Shown: positions 33,137-42,201 of the stretch, piece by piece
Layout: every line of letters starts with the position of its first letter
Position numbering within the stretch: the first letter of the stretch is position 1
Position numbers and translations under genes: made by a program
The notes under the pieces: generated by a model
The model's database searches: none
What the model saw: the letters and a program-made list of their open reading frames with translations, nothing else
Told to the model about the DNA's origin: nothing
Assembly (NCBI GenBank): GCA_021325015.1
Contig: JAJPHY010000150.1
Location: forward strand, 1-44,178
Direction of reading: 5' to 3'
Source: Actinomycetota bacterium
GTDB lineage: Bacteria; Actinomycetota; UBA4738; HRBIN12
DNA: 44,178 nt

Positions 33137-34581
33137 TCGACCCGATCACCCGCCTCGAGGGGCACGGCCGGATCCATATCTTCCTCGACGACGACGGCGA
33201 GGTCGACCGCGCGTACCTCCAGATCCCCGAGCTTCGGGGCTTCGAGACGTTCGCGCGGGGACGCCGGGCCGAGGACATGCCCCAGATCACGTCGCGCATC
33301 TGCGGTGTCTGCCCCATGGCGCATCACATGGCGGGGACCAAGACGCTCGACGACCTCTACCACGTCGATCCACCGCCGGCCGCCACGAAGGTTCGGGAGA
33401 TGGTCTACGACGCGTTCATGGTGGAGGACCACGCGCTCCACTTCTTCTTCCTGGGCGGTCCGGACTTCGTCGTGGGGCCGTCGGCTCCCAAGGCCGAGCG
33501 CAACGTGCTCGGCGTGATCGGAAAGGTTGGGCTCGAGGTCGGCAAAGAGGTCATCGGAGTTCGCAAGGAGCTGCGCGGATTGATCTCCGACGCGGCCGGG
33601 AAGGTCATCCATCCGGTCTTCGGGCTGCCGGGCGGGATCTCGCAGCCGGTGTCGCCAGAGCTCCGCGACCGGTTCGCCGCGGGTGCGGCCCGCGCGGTCG
33701 AGTTCGGGAAGTTCGCGCTCCAGGTGTTCCGCGACGTGGTGCTCTCGAACCGGGAGTACGTCGATCTCGTCACGTCCGAGGCCTACACGCATCGCACCTA
33801 CTACCTGGGCCTGGTCGACGAGCGGAACCGCGTGAACTACTACGACGGGCGCCTGCGGGTGGTGGACCCGGACGGTGCGGAGCTCGTCACGTTCCCGGCC
33901 CGCGAGTATCTCGACCACGTGGCCGAGCACGTCGAGCCCTGGAGCTACCTCAAGTTCTGCTACCTGAGGGACGTGGGGTGGAAGGGCTTCACCGACGGGG
34001 TCGACAGCGGCGTGTTCGCGGTCGCGCCGCTCGCCCGCCTGAACGCGTCCGAGGGGATGTCGACGCCGGTTGCGCAGGAAGCTTACGAGGAGCTGTGCTC
34101 GACCCTCGGGGGCAAGCCGGTGCACTACACGCTCGCCACGCACTGGGCCCGCCTGGTCGAGCTCGTGAACGCGGCCGAGCGGATGGCCGAGCTCGCCGCC
34201 GACCCGGACATCACGAGCCCCGAGGTCCGGAGGATCCCGACCGAGACCCCGACCGAGGGCATCGGCGTCGTCGAGGCACCCCGCGGCACGCTGATCCACC
34301 ACTACGCCACCGACGAGCGCGGGCTGATCACGCAGGCCAACTTGATCGTCGCCACGCAGAACAACGCGGCCAGGATCGCGCTCTCGGTCGACAAGGCGGC
34401 GAAGGCGCTCGTGCACGGCGCGGAGGTCGACGAAGCGCTGCTGAACCGGGTCGAGATGGCCTTTCGCGCCTACGACCCGTGCTTCGGATGCGCGACGCAC
34501 GCGCTCCCGGGGCAGATGCCGCTGATCGTCGAGGTCCGCGACCCCTCGGGGACGCTCGTACGCGAGCTCCGTCGGGACTGA
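33118..34581 (+). CDS. mvhA: Group 3c [NiFe] hydrogenase large subunit (MvhA-like)
   Basis: 487 aa from ATG 33118, with GGGGAGGTGG before it. L1 motif RICGVCPMAHH (Cys 62, 65) and L2 motif DPCFGCATH (Cys 455, 458) provide the four Ni-binding Cys. ILIDPITRLEGHGRI is the usual N-terminus. A 26-residue tail follows the L2 His (ending VRELRRD), the expected substrate of the protease encoded 7 bp downstream. With MvhG and MvhD it should oxidise H2 and pass electrons to HdrA for splitting between ferredoxin and a disulfide. F420 is not implied. Confidence 0.95.
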   Translation: MGSEILIDPITRLEGHGRIHIFLDDDGEVDRAYLQIPELRGFETFARGRRAEDMPQITSRICGVCPMAHHMAGTKTLDDLYHVDPPPAATKVREMVYDAFMVEDHALHFFFLGGPDFVVGPSAPKAERNVLGVIGKVGLEVGKEVIGVRKELRGLISDAAGKVIHPVFGLPGGISQPVSPELRDRFAAGAARAVEFGKFALQVFRDVVLSNREYVDLVTSEAYTHRTYYLGLVDERNRVNYYDGRLRVVDPDGAELVTFPAREYLDHVAEHVEPWSYLKFCYLRDVGWKGFTDGVDSGVFAVAPLARLNASEGMSTPVAQEAYEELCSTLGGKPVHYTLATHWARLVELVNAAERMAELAADPDITSPEVRRIPTETPTEGIGVVEAPRGTLIHHYATDERGLITQANLIVATQNNAARIALSVDKAAKALVHGAEVDEALLNRVEMAFRAYDPCFGCATHALPGQMPLIVEVRDPSGTLVRELRRD

Positions 34582-34587
34582 GGCGAG

Positions 34588-35109
34588 ATGCGCACGCTCG
34601 TGCTGGGCCTGGGCAACGAGCTCGCGGGGGACGACGCGGCCGGCCTCCTCGCGGCTCGAGCGGTGCGCGAGGACCTCGAGGGGCTCGCCGACGTGGTCGA
34701 GAGCGGGGCGTCGGGCATCGCCCTGATCGAGGAGCTCGCGGGCTACGACCGCGCGGTCGTCGTGGATGCGATCCGGACGAGCCGGCGGCCGCCGGGCGAG
34801 GTGGTCGAGCTCGACCTGAGCGACCTGGGACCCCCGGTCGCCCCGAGTCTGCACCAGGCCGGGCTTGCGGAGCTCGCGGCCGTGGCGGCTCGGCTCGGCC
34901 TGCCGTTCCCGGCGCGCACGGTGGTGATGGCCGTCGAGGTGGTGGACCCGTACACGATCGGAGGGCCGATGAGCGAACCCGTCCGGCGCGCGCTCCCCGA
35001 GCTCGCCCGGCGGATCCGCGTGCAGGTGGAGCGGTGGAGGGATGAGGACGAGGCCGGCGGGGCAGTCGGCGGCGTGGAGGAGCAAGGTGCACGACTACGA
35101 GGCCGTTGA
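34588..35109 (+). CDS. Hydrogenase maturation protease (HycI/HybD family), presumably for MvhA
   Basis: 173 aa from ATG 34588, 6 bp after the mvhA stop. Motifs LVLGLGNELAGDDAAG, AVVVDAI and SLHQAGL contain the Asp/Asp/His metal-binding triad. VVMAVEVVDPYTIGG follows. The C-terminal about 20 residues are acidic then basic and outside the family core. It overlaps the hypA gene. A second protease next to a second large subunit fits the known one-protease-per-substrate rule. Confidence 0.9.
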   Translation: MRTLVLGLGNELAGDDAAGLLAARAVREDLEGLADVVESGASGIALIEELAGYDRAVVVDAIRTSRRPPGEVVELDLSDLGPPVAPSLHQAGLAELAAVAARLGLPFPARTVVMAVEVVDPYTIGGPMSEPVRRALPELARRIRVQVERWRDEDEAGGAVGGVEEQGARLRGR

Positions 35110-35443
35110 GAAGCTGATCGACCGGCTCGTCGAGGGGCTCGGCCCGTTCGATCGCATCACGCGGGTGAGGATCCGCGTGAGCCCGATCTACTCCCCCGAC
35201 GCGCTCGAGCAGGCCTTCGAGATGGTGACGAGGGACACGCCGCTCGAGGGAGCCGAGCTCGAGATCGAGGGAGCGGGCGAGCAGATGTGCCCGAGCTGCG
35301 GGGCCCGCTGGTCGCCGACGCACGACGACCTCGCCGGACCGTGGCTGGTCTGTCCGGAGTGCGCGTCGCGCACCCCGATCGAGTCGACGGGCCTCGCGGT
35401 GCTCGAGGTCGTGGACGGGCCCGCTCCGAAGACGGTTTGCTGA
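35087..35443 (+). CDS. hypA: Hydrogenase nickel incorporation protein HypA
   Basis: 118 aa from GTG 35087 (GGAGG upstream). This start puts His at position 2 as the family requires for Ni binding. An ATG at 35042 would bury that His. The sequence begins V-H-D, where most HypA have M-H-E. The zinc site is CPSC...CPEC near residues 67-95. Delivers nickel to the large-subunit precursor together with HypB, but hypB is not in the window. It overlaps the preceding protease gene by 23 bp. Confidence 0.9.
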   Translation: MHDYEAVEKLIDRLVEGLGPFDRITRVRIRVSPIYSPDALEQAFEMVTRDTPLEGAELEIEGAGEQMCPSCGARWSPTHDDLAGPWLVCPECASRTPIESTGLAVLEVVDGPAPKTVC

Positions 35444-35525
35444 CCCGCGGCCGGTCCCGCGGGACCTTCGGCCCGGACCGCCTCGGGTCGGGCGGCCCAC
35501 CCCAGGAGTTTGCCCCTGCGGCACG

Positions 35526-37820
35526 ATGGCCGTGATGGACGTCAGGGCACCCGACCGGACCGAACGACCGACCGCCAGGGACCTCGAGGTTCGGGGCGTC
35601 GTGCAGGGGGTGGGCTTTCGTCCGTTCGTGTGGCGGCTCGCCACCCGCCACGGGATCTCCGGCTGGGTGCGCAATCGAAGCGGCGTCGTCGAGATCCACG
35701 CCGAGGGACCCGAGCCCGCGCTCGAGGCGTTCTGCGCGGCGATCTCGGCCGAGGCCCCTCCGCTCGCTCGGGTCGAGGACGTGCGCTGGTCGTCCGGGCC
35801 GGTCCTGGATCTGTCGGGATTCGAGGTCGATCGGAGCCTGTCCGAGCCCGGAGGCGACCGGCTGGTCTCGCCCGACGTGGCCACCTGCCCGGCATGCCTG
35901 AGCGAGCTGTTCGATCCGAACGACCGCCGGTATCGCTACCCGTTCATCAACTGCACCGATTGCGGCCCCCGGTTCACCATCATCGAGAGCCTCCCCTACG
36001 ACCGCGAGCGGACCAGCATGCGCGCGTTTCCGCTGTGCGAGGACTGCCGGCGCGAGTACCTGGACCCCTCGAACCGCCGTTTCCACGCCGAGCCGGTCGC
36101 CTGCCCGGCGTGCGGGCCAACGCTCGAGCTGCGGGACGCCGGCTGGAGGCCGGTCGATGGCGATCCGATCGTGGAGGCGGCCTCGCTCCTGCGTCGCGGC
36201 GGGATCGTCGCGGTGAAGGGCCTCGGAGGGTTCCACCTCGCGTGCGACGCGACGAACGACCGCGTGGTCCACGCGCTCCGCGTTCGCAAGGAGAGGCCCG
36301 ACAAGCCGTTCGCCGTCATGGTCGCCGACGTCGAGCAGGCGCGCGAGCTGTTCGAGCTCACGCCCGAGGAGATCGCGCTGCTCGCCTCGCCGGCCGCCCC
36401 GATCGTGCTGGTTCGCGATCTCGGCCGTCTCGCCCCGTCGGTCGCGCCCGGGCACCGGCGCCAGGGCGCGATGCTTCCCTCCACGCCGCTGCACCACCTG
36501 CTGCTGCGGGAGGCGGGGGTCCCGCTGGTCATGACCAGCGGGAACCGGAGCGAGGAGCCGATCTGCACCGGAAACGAGGAGGCGCGCGAGCGCTTGTCGG
36601 GGGTCGCGGACGCCTTCCTCGTCCACGATCGCGAGATCGTCTCCCGCTACGACGACTCGGTCGCCCACGTGTGGAGGGGCGGGCCGGCGCTGCTGCGACG
36701 GGCCAGGAGCTTCGCCCCCTCGCCGCTGGAGCTGCCGGCGCGCGTCCGGCCCACGCTCGGGACCGGCGCGATGCTGAACGGCACCTTCTGCCTCGCGAGC
36801 GGAACCCGCGCGTTTCTCTCCCAGCACATCGGCGACCTCGACACGGAGGAGGCCATGCGAGCCTACGCCGATGCGCTCGATCGCTACCGGTCCGTCTTCG
36901 GCCTCGATCCGGAGGTGGTCGCCCACGACCTGCACCCGGACTTCGCCACGACCCGGTTCGCCGAGGAGACCGGGCTGCCGCGCCTGGCGGTGCAGCACCA
37001 CCACGCGCATATCGCATCGGTCATGGCCGAGCACGGCCTCGGGGGGCCGGTGATCGGGGTCGCGGTCGACGGCTTCGGCCTCGGCGAGGACGGGACGATC
37101 TGGGGTGGGGAGTTCCTCGTGTGCGACTGGGGCCGGGCGGAGCGGCTGGGTCACCTCCGTACGGTTCGCCAGCCCGGCGGGGACGCCGCCGTTCGGCACC
37201 CGTGGCGGATGGCGCTCGCCCACGCGGCCGACGCCGGATGCCTCGGCGAGGCGCGATCCCTGATGCCGGAGCGCGACGACGAGGTGGGGGTGGTGAGCGG
37301 GCAGATCCGCTCCGGGCTCGCCTCGCCGCTCACGAGCTCGATGGGGCGGCTGTTCGATGCGGTCTCGGCGCTCGCCTGGGTCTGCCGGGAGGCGACGTAT
37401 GAAGGCCAGCCGGCGATGCTGCTCGAGCAGGCCGCCGAGCCCGCGGACGCGCCCGGGTACCCGGTCCGCATGGACCTGCTCGACGGGCGGCTCATCGTCG
37501 ACACGCGCCCGATCGTCGCCGGCGTGGTGCAGGACCTCCGAGGCGGGGTGCCCGTCGGGCGCGTGTCGTGGCGGTTCCACCGGAGCGTGGCCCAGGCGAT
37601 CGAGCTCGCGTGCGCCCGGATCCGCTCCTCCACGGGACTGGATCGGGTCTGCCTCGGAGGCGGCGTCTTCCAGAACGCGCTCCTCGTGGACGAGGCGGTC
37701 GGCCGCCTGGAGGCGCTCGGGTTCTCCGTGTTCGTCCCCCAGCAAGTTCCCGCCGGCGACGGGGGGATCGCGCTCGGACAGGTGCTCGTCGCGCACGCGC
37801 GGATGGGAGGCGAGGGCTGA
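35526..37820 (+). CDS. hypF: Carbamoyltransferase HypF
   Basis: 764 aa, full length. Converts carbamoyl phosphate to the thiocarbamate on HypE, the source of CN ligands. Domains in order: acylphosphatase ([30 protein letters not shown]); two zinc-finger-like pairs ([18 protein letters not shown] and [14 protein letters not shown]); YrdC-like ([39 protein letters not shown]); Kae1-like ([47 protein letters not shown]). Stop overlaps hypC (ATGA). The 82-bp gap before it shows no clear terminator. Confidence 0.95.
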   Translation: MAVMDVRAPDRTERPTARDLEVRGVVQGVGFRPFVWRLATRHGISGWVRNRSGVVEIHAEGPEPALEAFCAAISAEAPPLARVEDVRWSSGPVLDLSGFEVDRSLSEPGGDRLVSPDVATCPACLSELFDPNDRRYRYPFINCTDCGPRFTIIESLPYDRERTSMRAFPLCEDCRREYLDPSNRRFHAEPVACPACGPTLELRDAGWRPVDGDPIVEAASLLRRGGIVAVKGLGGFHLACDATNDRVVHALRVRKERPDKPFAVMVADVEQARELFELTPEEIALLASPAAPIVLVRDLGRLAPSVAPGHRRQGAMLPSTPLHHLLLREAGVPLVMTSGNRSEEPICTGNEEARERLSGVADAFLVHDREIVSRYDDSVAHVWRGGPALLRRARSFAPSPLELPARVRPTLGTGAMLNGTFCLASGTRAFLSQHIGDLDTEEAMRAYADALDRYRSVFGLDPEVVAHDLHPDFATTRFAEETGLPRLAVQHHHAHIASVMAEHGLGGPVIGVAVDGFGLGEDGTIWGGEFLVCDWGRAERLGHLRTVRQPGGDAAVRHPWRMALAHAADAGCLGEARSLMPERDDEVGVVSGQIRSGLASPLTSSMGRLFDAVSALAWVCREATYEGQPAMLLEQAAEPADAPGYPVRMDLLDGRLIVDTRPIVAGVVQDLRGGVPVGRVSWRFHRSVAQAIELACARIRSSTGLDRVCLGGGVFQNALLVDEAVGRLEALGFSVFVPQQVPAGDGGIALGQVLVAHARMGGEG

Positions 37821-38089
37821 TGTGCCTCGGGGTGCCGGGCAAGGTGGTCGAGGTCTTCGAGGAGGACGGGCTGCGGATGGGCCTGGTGGACTTCGGCGGT
37901 ATCAAGCGCAAGGCGTGCCTCGCGTACGAGCCGGACGTCGACGTCGGCAGCTACGTCGTGATCCACGTCGGCTTCGCGATCTCGGTGGTGGACGAGGAGG
38001 AGGCCCGGCGCGCCTACGAGCTGCTGGCCGAGATGGGCAACCTCGAGGGGATCGACCTGCCGCAGGATCCCGAGGGGGTGCGCGAGTGA
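37820..38089 (+). CDS. hypC: Hydrogenase assembly chaperone HypC
   Basis: 89 aa. Begins [12 protein letters not shown] with the essential N-terminal Cys2, then [35 protein letters not shown], the OB-fold core. Binds HypD and carries the Fe(CN)2CO group to the large subunits. ATGA with hypF and GTGA with hypD. One HypC for two hydrogenases implies a shared chaperone, unless another is elsewhere in the genome. Confidence 0.93.
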   Translation: MCLGVPGKVVEVFEEDGLRMGLVDFGGIKRKACLAYEPDVDVGSYVVIHVGFAISVVDEEEARRAYELLAEMGNLEGIDLPQDPEGVRE

Positions 38090-39192
38090 GGTTCATCGAC
38101 GAGTACCGCGACGAGCGTATCGCGCGCGGTCTGCTCGACGAGATCGCGCGAACGGTGACCCGGCCGTGGACGCTGATGGAGGTCTGCGGTGGTCAGACCC
38201 ACACCCTCATCCGCGCCGGCATCGACCAGCTGCTTCCGGCCGAGATCGAGCTCGTGCACGGCCCGGGCTGTCCCGTGTGCGTGACGCCCCTTGCGCTGAT
38301 CGACGAGGCGATCGCGATCGCCAAGCGCCCCGACGCGATCCTGTGCTCGTTCGGCGACATGCTCCGCGTTCCGGGCTCGAGCGAGGACCTGTTCATGGCC
38401 CGCGCCGCCGGGGCGGACGTGCGCGTCGTGTACTCGCCGCTCGACGCGCTCGAGGTCGCTCGGCGCAACCCGGACAGGACCGTGGTCTTCTTCGCGGTGG
38501 GGTTCGAGACCACCGCGCCGGCGAACGCGATGGCGGTCAAGCAGGCCAAGGAGCTCGGCATCGCGAACTTCGCCCTGCTCGTCGCCCACGTGCTCGTGCC
38601 GCCGGCGATCGCGGCCATCTTGGTCTCCCCCGGCAACCGCGTCCAGGGCTTCCTCGCGCCGGGTCATGTGTGCGCGGTGCAGGGCTGGACCGAGTACGAG
38701 CCGATCGCGCGCGAGTTCCACGTGCCCCTCGTGGTCACCGGGTTCGAGCCCGTCGACCTTCTGGAGGGCATCCTGATGGTGGTGCGCCAGCTCGAGGAGG
38801 GACGCGCGGAGGTCGAGAACCAGTACGTCCGCGCCGTCGGCCGGACCGGCAACGTCGCCGCCCAGGCCGTGGTCGCGGAGGTGTTCGAGACGTGCGATCG
38901 CGCCTGGCGCGGCATCGGGGTGATTCCGAGGAGCGGGCTCCGCCTTCGCGAGGCCTACCGAGACCACGACGCGGAGGTGCGGTTCCCGCGCGCCGGCGGG
39001 GTCCCCGCGTCTGAGTCCGAGATCTGCATCGCCGGGAGGGTGCTCGTCGGGCGGGCCAAGCCCGACGAGTGCCCTGCCTACGGCACCCGCTGCACGCCGG
39101 AGAACCCCCTCGGGGCCCCGATGGTCTCGAGCGAGGGGGCGTGCGCCGCGTACTTCCTCGCCGGCCGGGCGCGTCGGGAGGTGGGCTCGTGA
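38086..39192 (+). CDS. hypD: Hydrogenase maturation factor HypD
   Basis: 368 aa from GTG 38086. Scaffold on which Fe(CN)2CO is built. Motifs: [38 protein letters not shown] and the C-terminal [4Fe-4S] Cys set in [35 protein letters not shown]. Full length. Stop overlaps the hypE GTG. Confidence 0.95.
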   Translation: MRFIDEYRDERIARGLLDEIARTVTRPWTLMEVCGGQTHTLIRAGIDQLLPAEIELVHGPGCPVCVTPLALIDEAIAIAKRPDAILCSFGDMLRVPGSSEDLFMARAAGADVRVVYSPLDALEVARRNPDRTVVFFAVGFETTAPANAMAVKQAKELGIANFALLVAHVLVPPAIAAILVSPGNRVQGFLAPGHVCAVQGWTEYEPIAREFHVPLVVTGFEPVDLLEGILMVVRQLEEGRAEVENQYVRAVGRTGNVAAQAVVAEVFETCDRAWRGIGVIPRSGLRLREAYRDHDAEVRFPRAGGVPASESEICIAGRVLVGRAKPDECPAYGTRCTPENPLGAPMVSSEGACAAYFLAGRARREVGS

Positions 39193-40268
39193 GTCGCGAG
39201 GGCGAGACGGCCGGCGCGCGGGATCGCGAGTTTGCGCTCCGCTGCCCCGTGCCGCTGCCGCCGGGGGACACCGTCCTGCTCGGTCATGGGAGCGGGGGCA
39301 AGCTCACGGCGCAGCTCATCCGGGACCTGTTCGTCCCGGTGCTCGCGGGCGACGGGTCGGAGCTCGCGCGTTTGGGCGACGCGGCCGTGGTCGAGGTGAA
39401 CGGCACGCGGCTCGCGTTCACGACCGACGCCTTCGTCGTCACGCCCGCGTTCTTCCCCGGCTCGAACATCGGCGAGCTCTCCGTGAACGGCACCGTGAAC
39501 GACCTCGCGATGATGGGCGCGAGGCCGCTGTTCCTCTCGGCGGCCTTGATCCTCGAGGAGGGGCTGCCGCTGCAGGACCTCGGCGAGGTCGTGACCGCGA
39601 TGGCGGAGGCGTGCCGGCGGGCCGGTGTCACGCTGGTGACCGGCGACACGAAGGTCGTCGAGCGCGGAAGCGCCGACGGGCTGTTCATCACGACCTCGGG
39701 GGTCGGCGTGATCCCCGACGGTGTCGAGGTGGGTCCGGAGCGCGCTCGCCCGGGGGACGTGGTGCTGGTCTCCGGCCCGGTCGGCTCCCACGGCGTCGCG
39801 GTGATGTCGCGCCGCGCCGGGATCGAGTTCGAGGCGGAGCTCGTCTCCGACACCGCTCCGCTCACCGAGCTCGTGCACGCGATGATCGCCGCGGGCGACG
39901 TCCGGTGCCTACGGGACGCGACGCGCGGCGGCCTCGCGAGCGTGCTGAACGAGCTCGCGCAGGCGTCGAACGTCTCGATCACCGCGATCGAGGCCCAGAT
40001 CCCCGTGCTCGCGCCCGTGCGCGCCGCGTGCGAGATGCTCGGGCTCGATCCGCTGTACGTGGCCAACGAGGGCGTGTGCGTGGCGATCGTCGCTCCGGAG
40101 GACGCCGAGGCGGTGCTCGCCGCGGCGCGCTCGAACCCGCGCGGTGAGCACGCCGCCATCGTGGGGAGCGTCGGCGAGGGGCCGCCCAAGGTCTCGCTCC
40201 GAACCGGGCTCGGCGCGACCCGCCCCCTGATCCTGCTGGCCGGCGACCAGCTCCCCCGGATCTGCTGA
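39189..40268 (+). CDS. hypE: Hydrogenase maturation factor HypE
   Basis: 359 aa from GTG 39189. Dehydrates the thiocarbamoylated C-terminal Cys to thiocyanate in an ATP-dependent step. Motifs: [67 protein letters not shown]. The chain ends exactly in PRIC, supplying the substrate Cys. Last gene of the hydrogenase island. A GC-rich inverted repeat follows the stop. Confidence 0.95.
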   Translation: MSREGETAGARDREFALRCPVPLPPGDTVLLGHGSGGKLTAQLIRDLFVPVLAGDGSELARLGDAAVVEVNGTRLAFTTDAFVVTPAFFPGSNIGELSVNGTVNDLAMMGARPLFLSAALILEEGLPLQDLGEVVTAMAEACRRAGVTLVTGDTKVVERGSADGLFITTSGVGVIPDGVEVGPERARPGDVVLVSGPVGSHGVAVMSRRAGIEFEAELVSDTAPLTELVHAMIAAGDVRCLRDATRGGLASVLNELAQASNVSITAIEAQIPVLAPVRAACEMLGLDPLYVANEGVCVAIVAPEDAEAVLAAARSNPRGEHAAIVGSVGEGPPKVSLRTGLGATRPLILLAGDQLPRIC

Positions 40269-40271
40269 TCC

Positions 40272-40290
40272 GGCCGGCTCGCGGTCGGCC
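40272..40290 (+). terminator. Weak GC-rich hairpin after hypE (possible terminator)
   Basis: GGCCG (40272-40276) pairs with CGGCC (40286-40290) around a 9-nt loop directly after the hypE stop. There is no T-run, so any terminator role is uncertain. Confidence 0.3.
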
Positions 40291-40365
40291 GCGCCGGTTG
40301 TGCGCCTCGCCCTTCGCCGGTAGCGTGCGGGTGCCCACCCGCCGTTCGACCGAAGGAGCCCAGGA

Positions 40366-41385
40366 GTGCCCGATCGAGAGTTCTGGATCGACCGGACCGA
40401 GGAGATCCCGGAGGACGAGTTCACCGAGTTCTCCGACTACGACCTGCCGCCTCATGTCGGCTCGACCTCGTTCCAAAAGGTGCTGTGGTGCCCCGACGAC
40501 GAAAGCCTGCTCGCGAGCGGCGCCGAGGTCGCGATCGTCGGCGCGCCGATCGACGACGGCGCCTCGAACCGGTCCGGCGCGCGCTTCGGACCGCGGGCGA
40601 TCCGGGCGGCCACCTACCACTCGGGCGACCTGTGGTCGATCCAGCTCGAAACCGAGGTGCTCTCGAAGCTGAAGGTCGTGGACGCGGGCGACGCCCCGGT
40701 GGTGCCCTCGCGCCTCGCGCGAGGGCTCCGCGTGATCCACGAGAAGGTGCTGCGGGTGGTGCGAACCGGCGCGATCCCGATCGTCCTCGGCGGCGACCAC
40801 TCGGTCACCTACTCGTCCGCCGCCGCGGTCGCCAGGCACCTCGACCCGCGGAAGGTCGGGATCGTGCACTTCGATGCCCACGCCGACACCGGCAACGACG
40901 TCTGGGGCTCGCTGATCTCGCACGGCGCCCCGATGCGACGGCTGATCGAGGAGGGGTGGATCGAGGGCCGGAACTTCGTCCAGGTCGGGCTCCGGGGGTA
41001 CTGGCCCGAGCGCGAGACCTTCGAATGGATGCGGGCGCAGGGCCTTCGCTGGCACCGGATGGTCGAGATCGAGGAGCGCGGGGCCGAGGCCGTGATCGAG
41101 GACGCGATCGCCGAGGCGCTCGACGGGCCCGACTGCATCTACCTCTCGATCGACATCGACGTCGTCGACCCCGGAGGCGCGCCGGGGACGGGAACGCCCG
41201 AGCCGGGCGGGCTGCTCCCGCGCGAGCTCCTGCGCGCCGTCCGGCAGATCGTGGGGCGCGTCGAGCTCGTGGGGATGGACGTGGTGGAGGTCTGCCCTCC
41301 CTATGACCCGGCCGAGGTGACGGCCGCGCTCGCGCACCGGTGCGTGCTCGAGGCGATCTCTGCCCTGGCCGCCAAGCGACCTTGA
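40366..41385 (+). CDS. Arginase/agmatinase-family ureohydrolase
   Basis: 339 aa from GTG 40366, preceded by GAAGGAG. Binuclear metal ureohydrolase. Motifs GGDHSVT, HFDAHADTG and SIDIDVVDPGGAPGTGTPEPGG give all the metal-binding His/Asp residues. The N-terminal about 55 residues (ending PDDESLL) precede the IVGAPIDDG strand and are longer than in minimal arginases. Agmatinase is the default call, but guanidinobutyrase or guanidine-type hydrolase is possible. The latter group includes nickel enzymes served by HypA/HypB-like chaperones, which makes the position after hyp genes notable. The gene has its own ribosome site and a 97-bp gap, so it may be a separate unit. Confidence 0.85.
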   Translation: MPDREFWIDRTEEIPEDEFTEFSDYDLPPHVGSTSFQKVLWCPDDESLLASGAEVAIVGAPIDDGASNRSGARFGPRAIRAATYHSGDLWSIQLETEVLSKLKVVDAGDAPVVPSRLARGLRVIHEKVLRVVRTGAIPIVLGGDHSVTYSSAAAVARHLDPRKVGIVHFDAHADTGNDVWGSLISHGAPMRRLIEEGWIEGRNFVQVGLRGYWPERETFEWMRAQGLRWHRMVEIEERGAEAVIEDAIAEALDGPDCIYLSIDIDVVDPGGAPGTGTPEPGGLLPRELLRAVRQIVGRVELVGMDVVEVCPPYDPAEVTAALAHRCVLEAISALAAKRP

Positions 41386-41400
41386 CGGCCCTCGAGGCCG
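41386..41400. terminator. Small hairpin between convergent genes (possible bidirectional terminator)
   Basis: CGGCC-CTCGA-GGCCG directly follows the hydrolase stop in the 49-bp gap to the convergent NifX-like gene. Stem of 5 GC pairs without a T-tract. Confidence 0.3.
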
Positions 41401-41434
41401 CCCGGCTTGGGGGGCGAGGCCGCGCTGTGGGCGA

Positions 41435-41761
41435 TCAGCCGGCGAAGGCCGCGGCTGCCTCGCGCGCGTCGCCATCGGCGCCCAGCCGTACCTTGATGCC
41501 CATGCGCCGGAGCATGTTGAGCATCCCCTCGCCCATGTGGTGGGCGACGATCGCCTCGACGCGGTGCTCGATGAGGAACCGGGCGATGCGGGCGTGATGT
41601 GACCCCTCGGGGCCGGCGTCGTGGGCGCGACTCCACCCGACGTCCAGCTCGTTCCAGCTCACCACCGCGCCGTCGCTCACCTCGGCGAGCGCCACCCGAT
41701 CCGCACGTCCCCACCGCGGATCGATCCGTCCGTCGGCAGCCACCGGAATGCAGACCACCAT
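41435..41761 (-). CDS. NifX/NifB-type dinitrogenase iron-molybdenum cofactor domain protein
   Basis: 108 aa from ATG 41761, with GAGGGGGA upstream. Begins VVCIPVAADGRIDPRWGRADRVALAEV and contains EGSHHARIARFLIEHRVEAIVAHHMGEGMLNMLRRMGIKV, the small single-domain NifX-like fold. Members without nitrogenase are common in anaerobes and hydrogen-metabolising bacteria; roles in metal-cluster handling are suspected but unproven. Stand-alone minus-strand gene; no nif genes seen. The frame upstream of the Met is a shadow. Confidence 0.82.
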   Translation of the reverse strand: MVVCIPVAADGRIDPRWGRADRVALAEVSDGAVVSWNELDVGWSRAHDAGPEGSHHARIARFLIEHRVEAIVAHHMGEGMLNMLRRMGIKVRLGADGDAREAAAAFAG

Positions 41762-41839
41762 GCTCGCTCCCCCTCGTCGTCCGCCGGTGCCAAGGGTACG
41801 GCGCGTCGCCCGGGACCGCCGGCCGCGTAGGCTAGGTGC

Positions 41840-42187
41840 GTGCGGGGGCAGGAGCGGTTCGAGGAGCTGGTGGCCGAGGCGGTCGACTCGCTGCCGGAGT
41901 GGGTCCGCGAGCGGATCGAGAACGTGGAGATCCTGGTCGAGGAGCGTCCGCCGCGGAGCGACCCGAACCTCCTCGGGCGCTACCACGGGGTCCCGCTCAC
42001 CAGGCGGGGCGCCGGCTACTTCGGCGTGTTGCCCGACACCATCACCCTGTACCGGAGCACGATCGAGCGCGAGGCCGGTCGCGACGAGGAGCGCCTGCGG
42101 GCGGTCGTCGCGCACACCGTGGCGCACGAGGTTGCCCACTACTTCGGCATCTCGGATGAGCGGCTCCGCGATCTCGACGTGTACTGA
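41840..42187 (+). CDS. Small metallopeptidase-family protein (zincin, PF06262 type)
   Basis: 115 aa from GTG 41840. Contains VAHEVAHYFGISDERL, an HExxH zinc motif with a downstream Asp/Glu-rich turn, and an N-terminal acidic helix (FEELVAEAVDSLPEWV). This matches the short 'metallopeptidase family protein' group widespread in Actinobacteria. No signal peptide. Physiological substrate unknown. Lies 14 bp before tadA and may be co-transcribed with it. Confidence 0.85.
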   Translation: MRGQERFEELVAEAVDSLPEWVRERIENVEILVEERPPRSDPNLLGRYHGVPLTRRGAGYFGVLPDTITLYRSTIEREAGRDEERLRAVVAHTVAHEVAHYFGISDERLRDLDVY

Positions 42188-42201
42188 AGGCGGAATGCCC
42201 G

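Noticed and set aside
35157-37796. 879-codon minus-strand frame opposite hypF
   Set aside because: HypF on the sense strand has all domains; the antisense frame is a compositional artefact.
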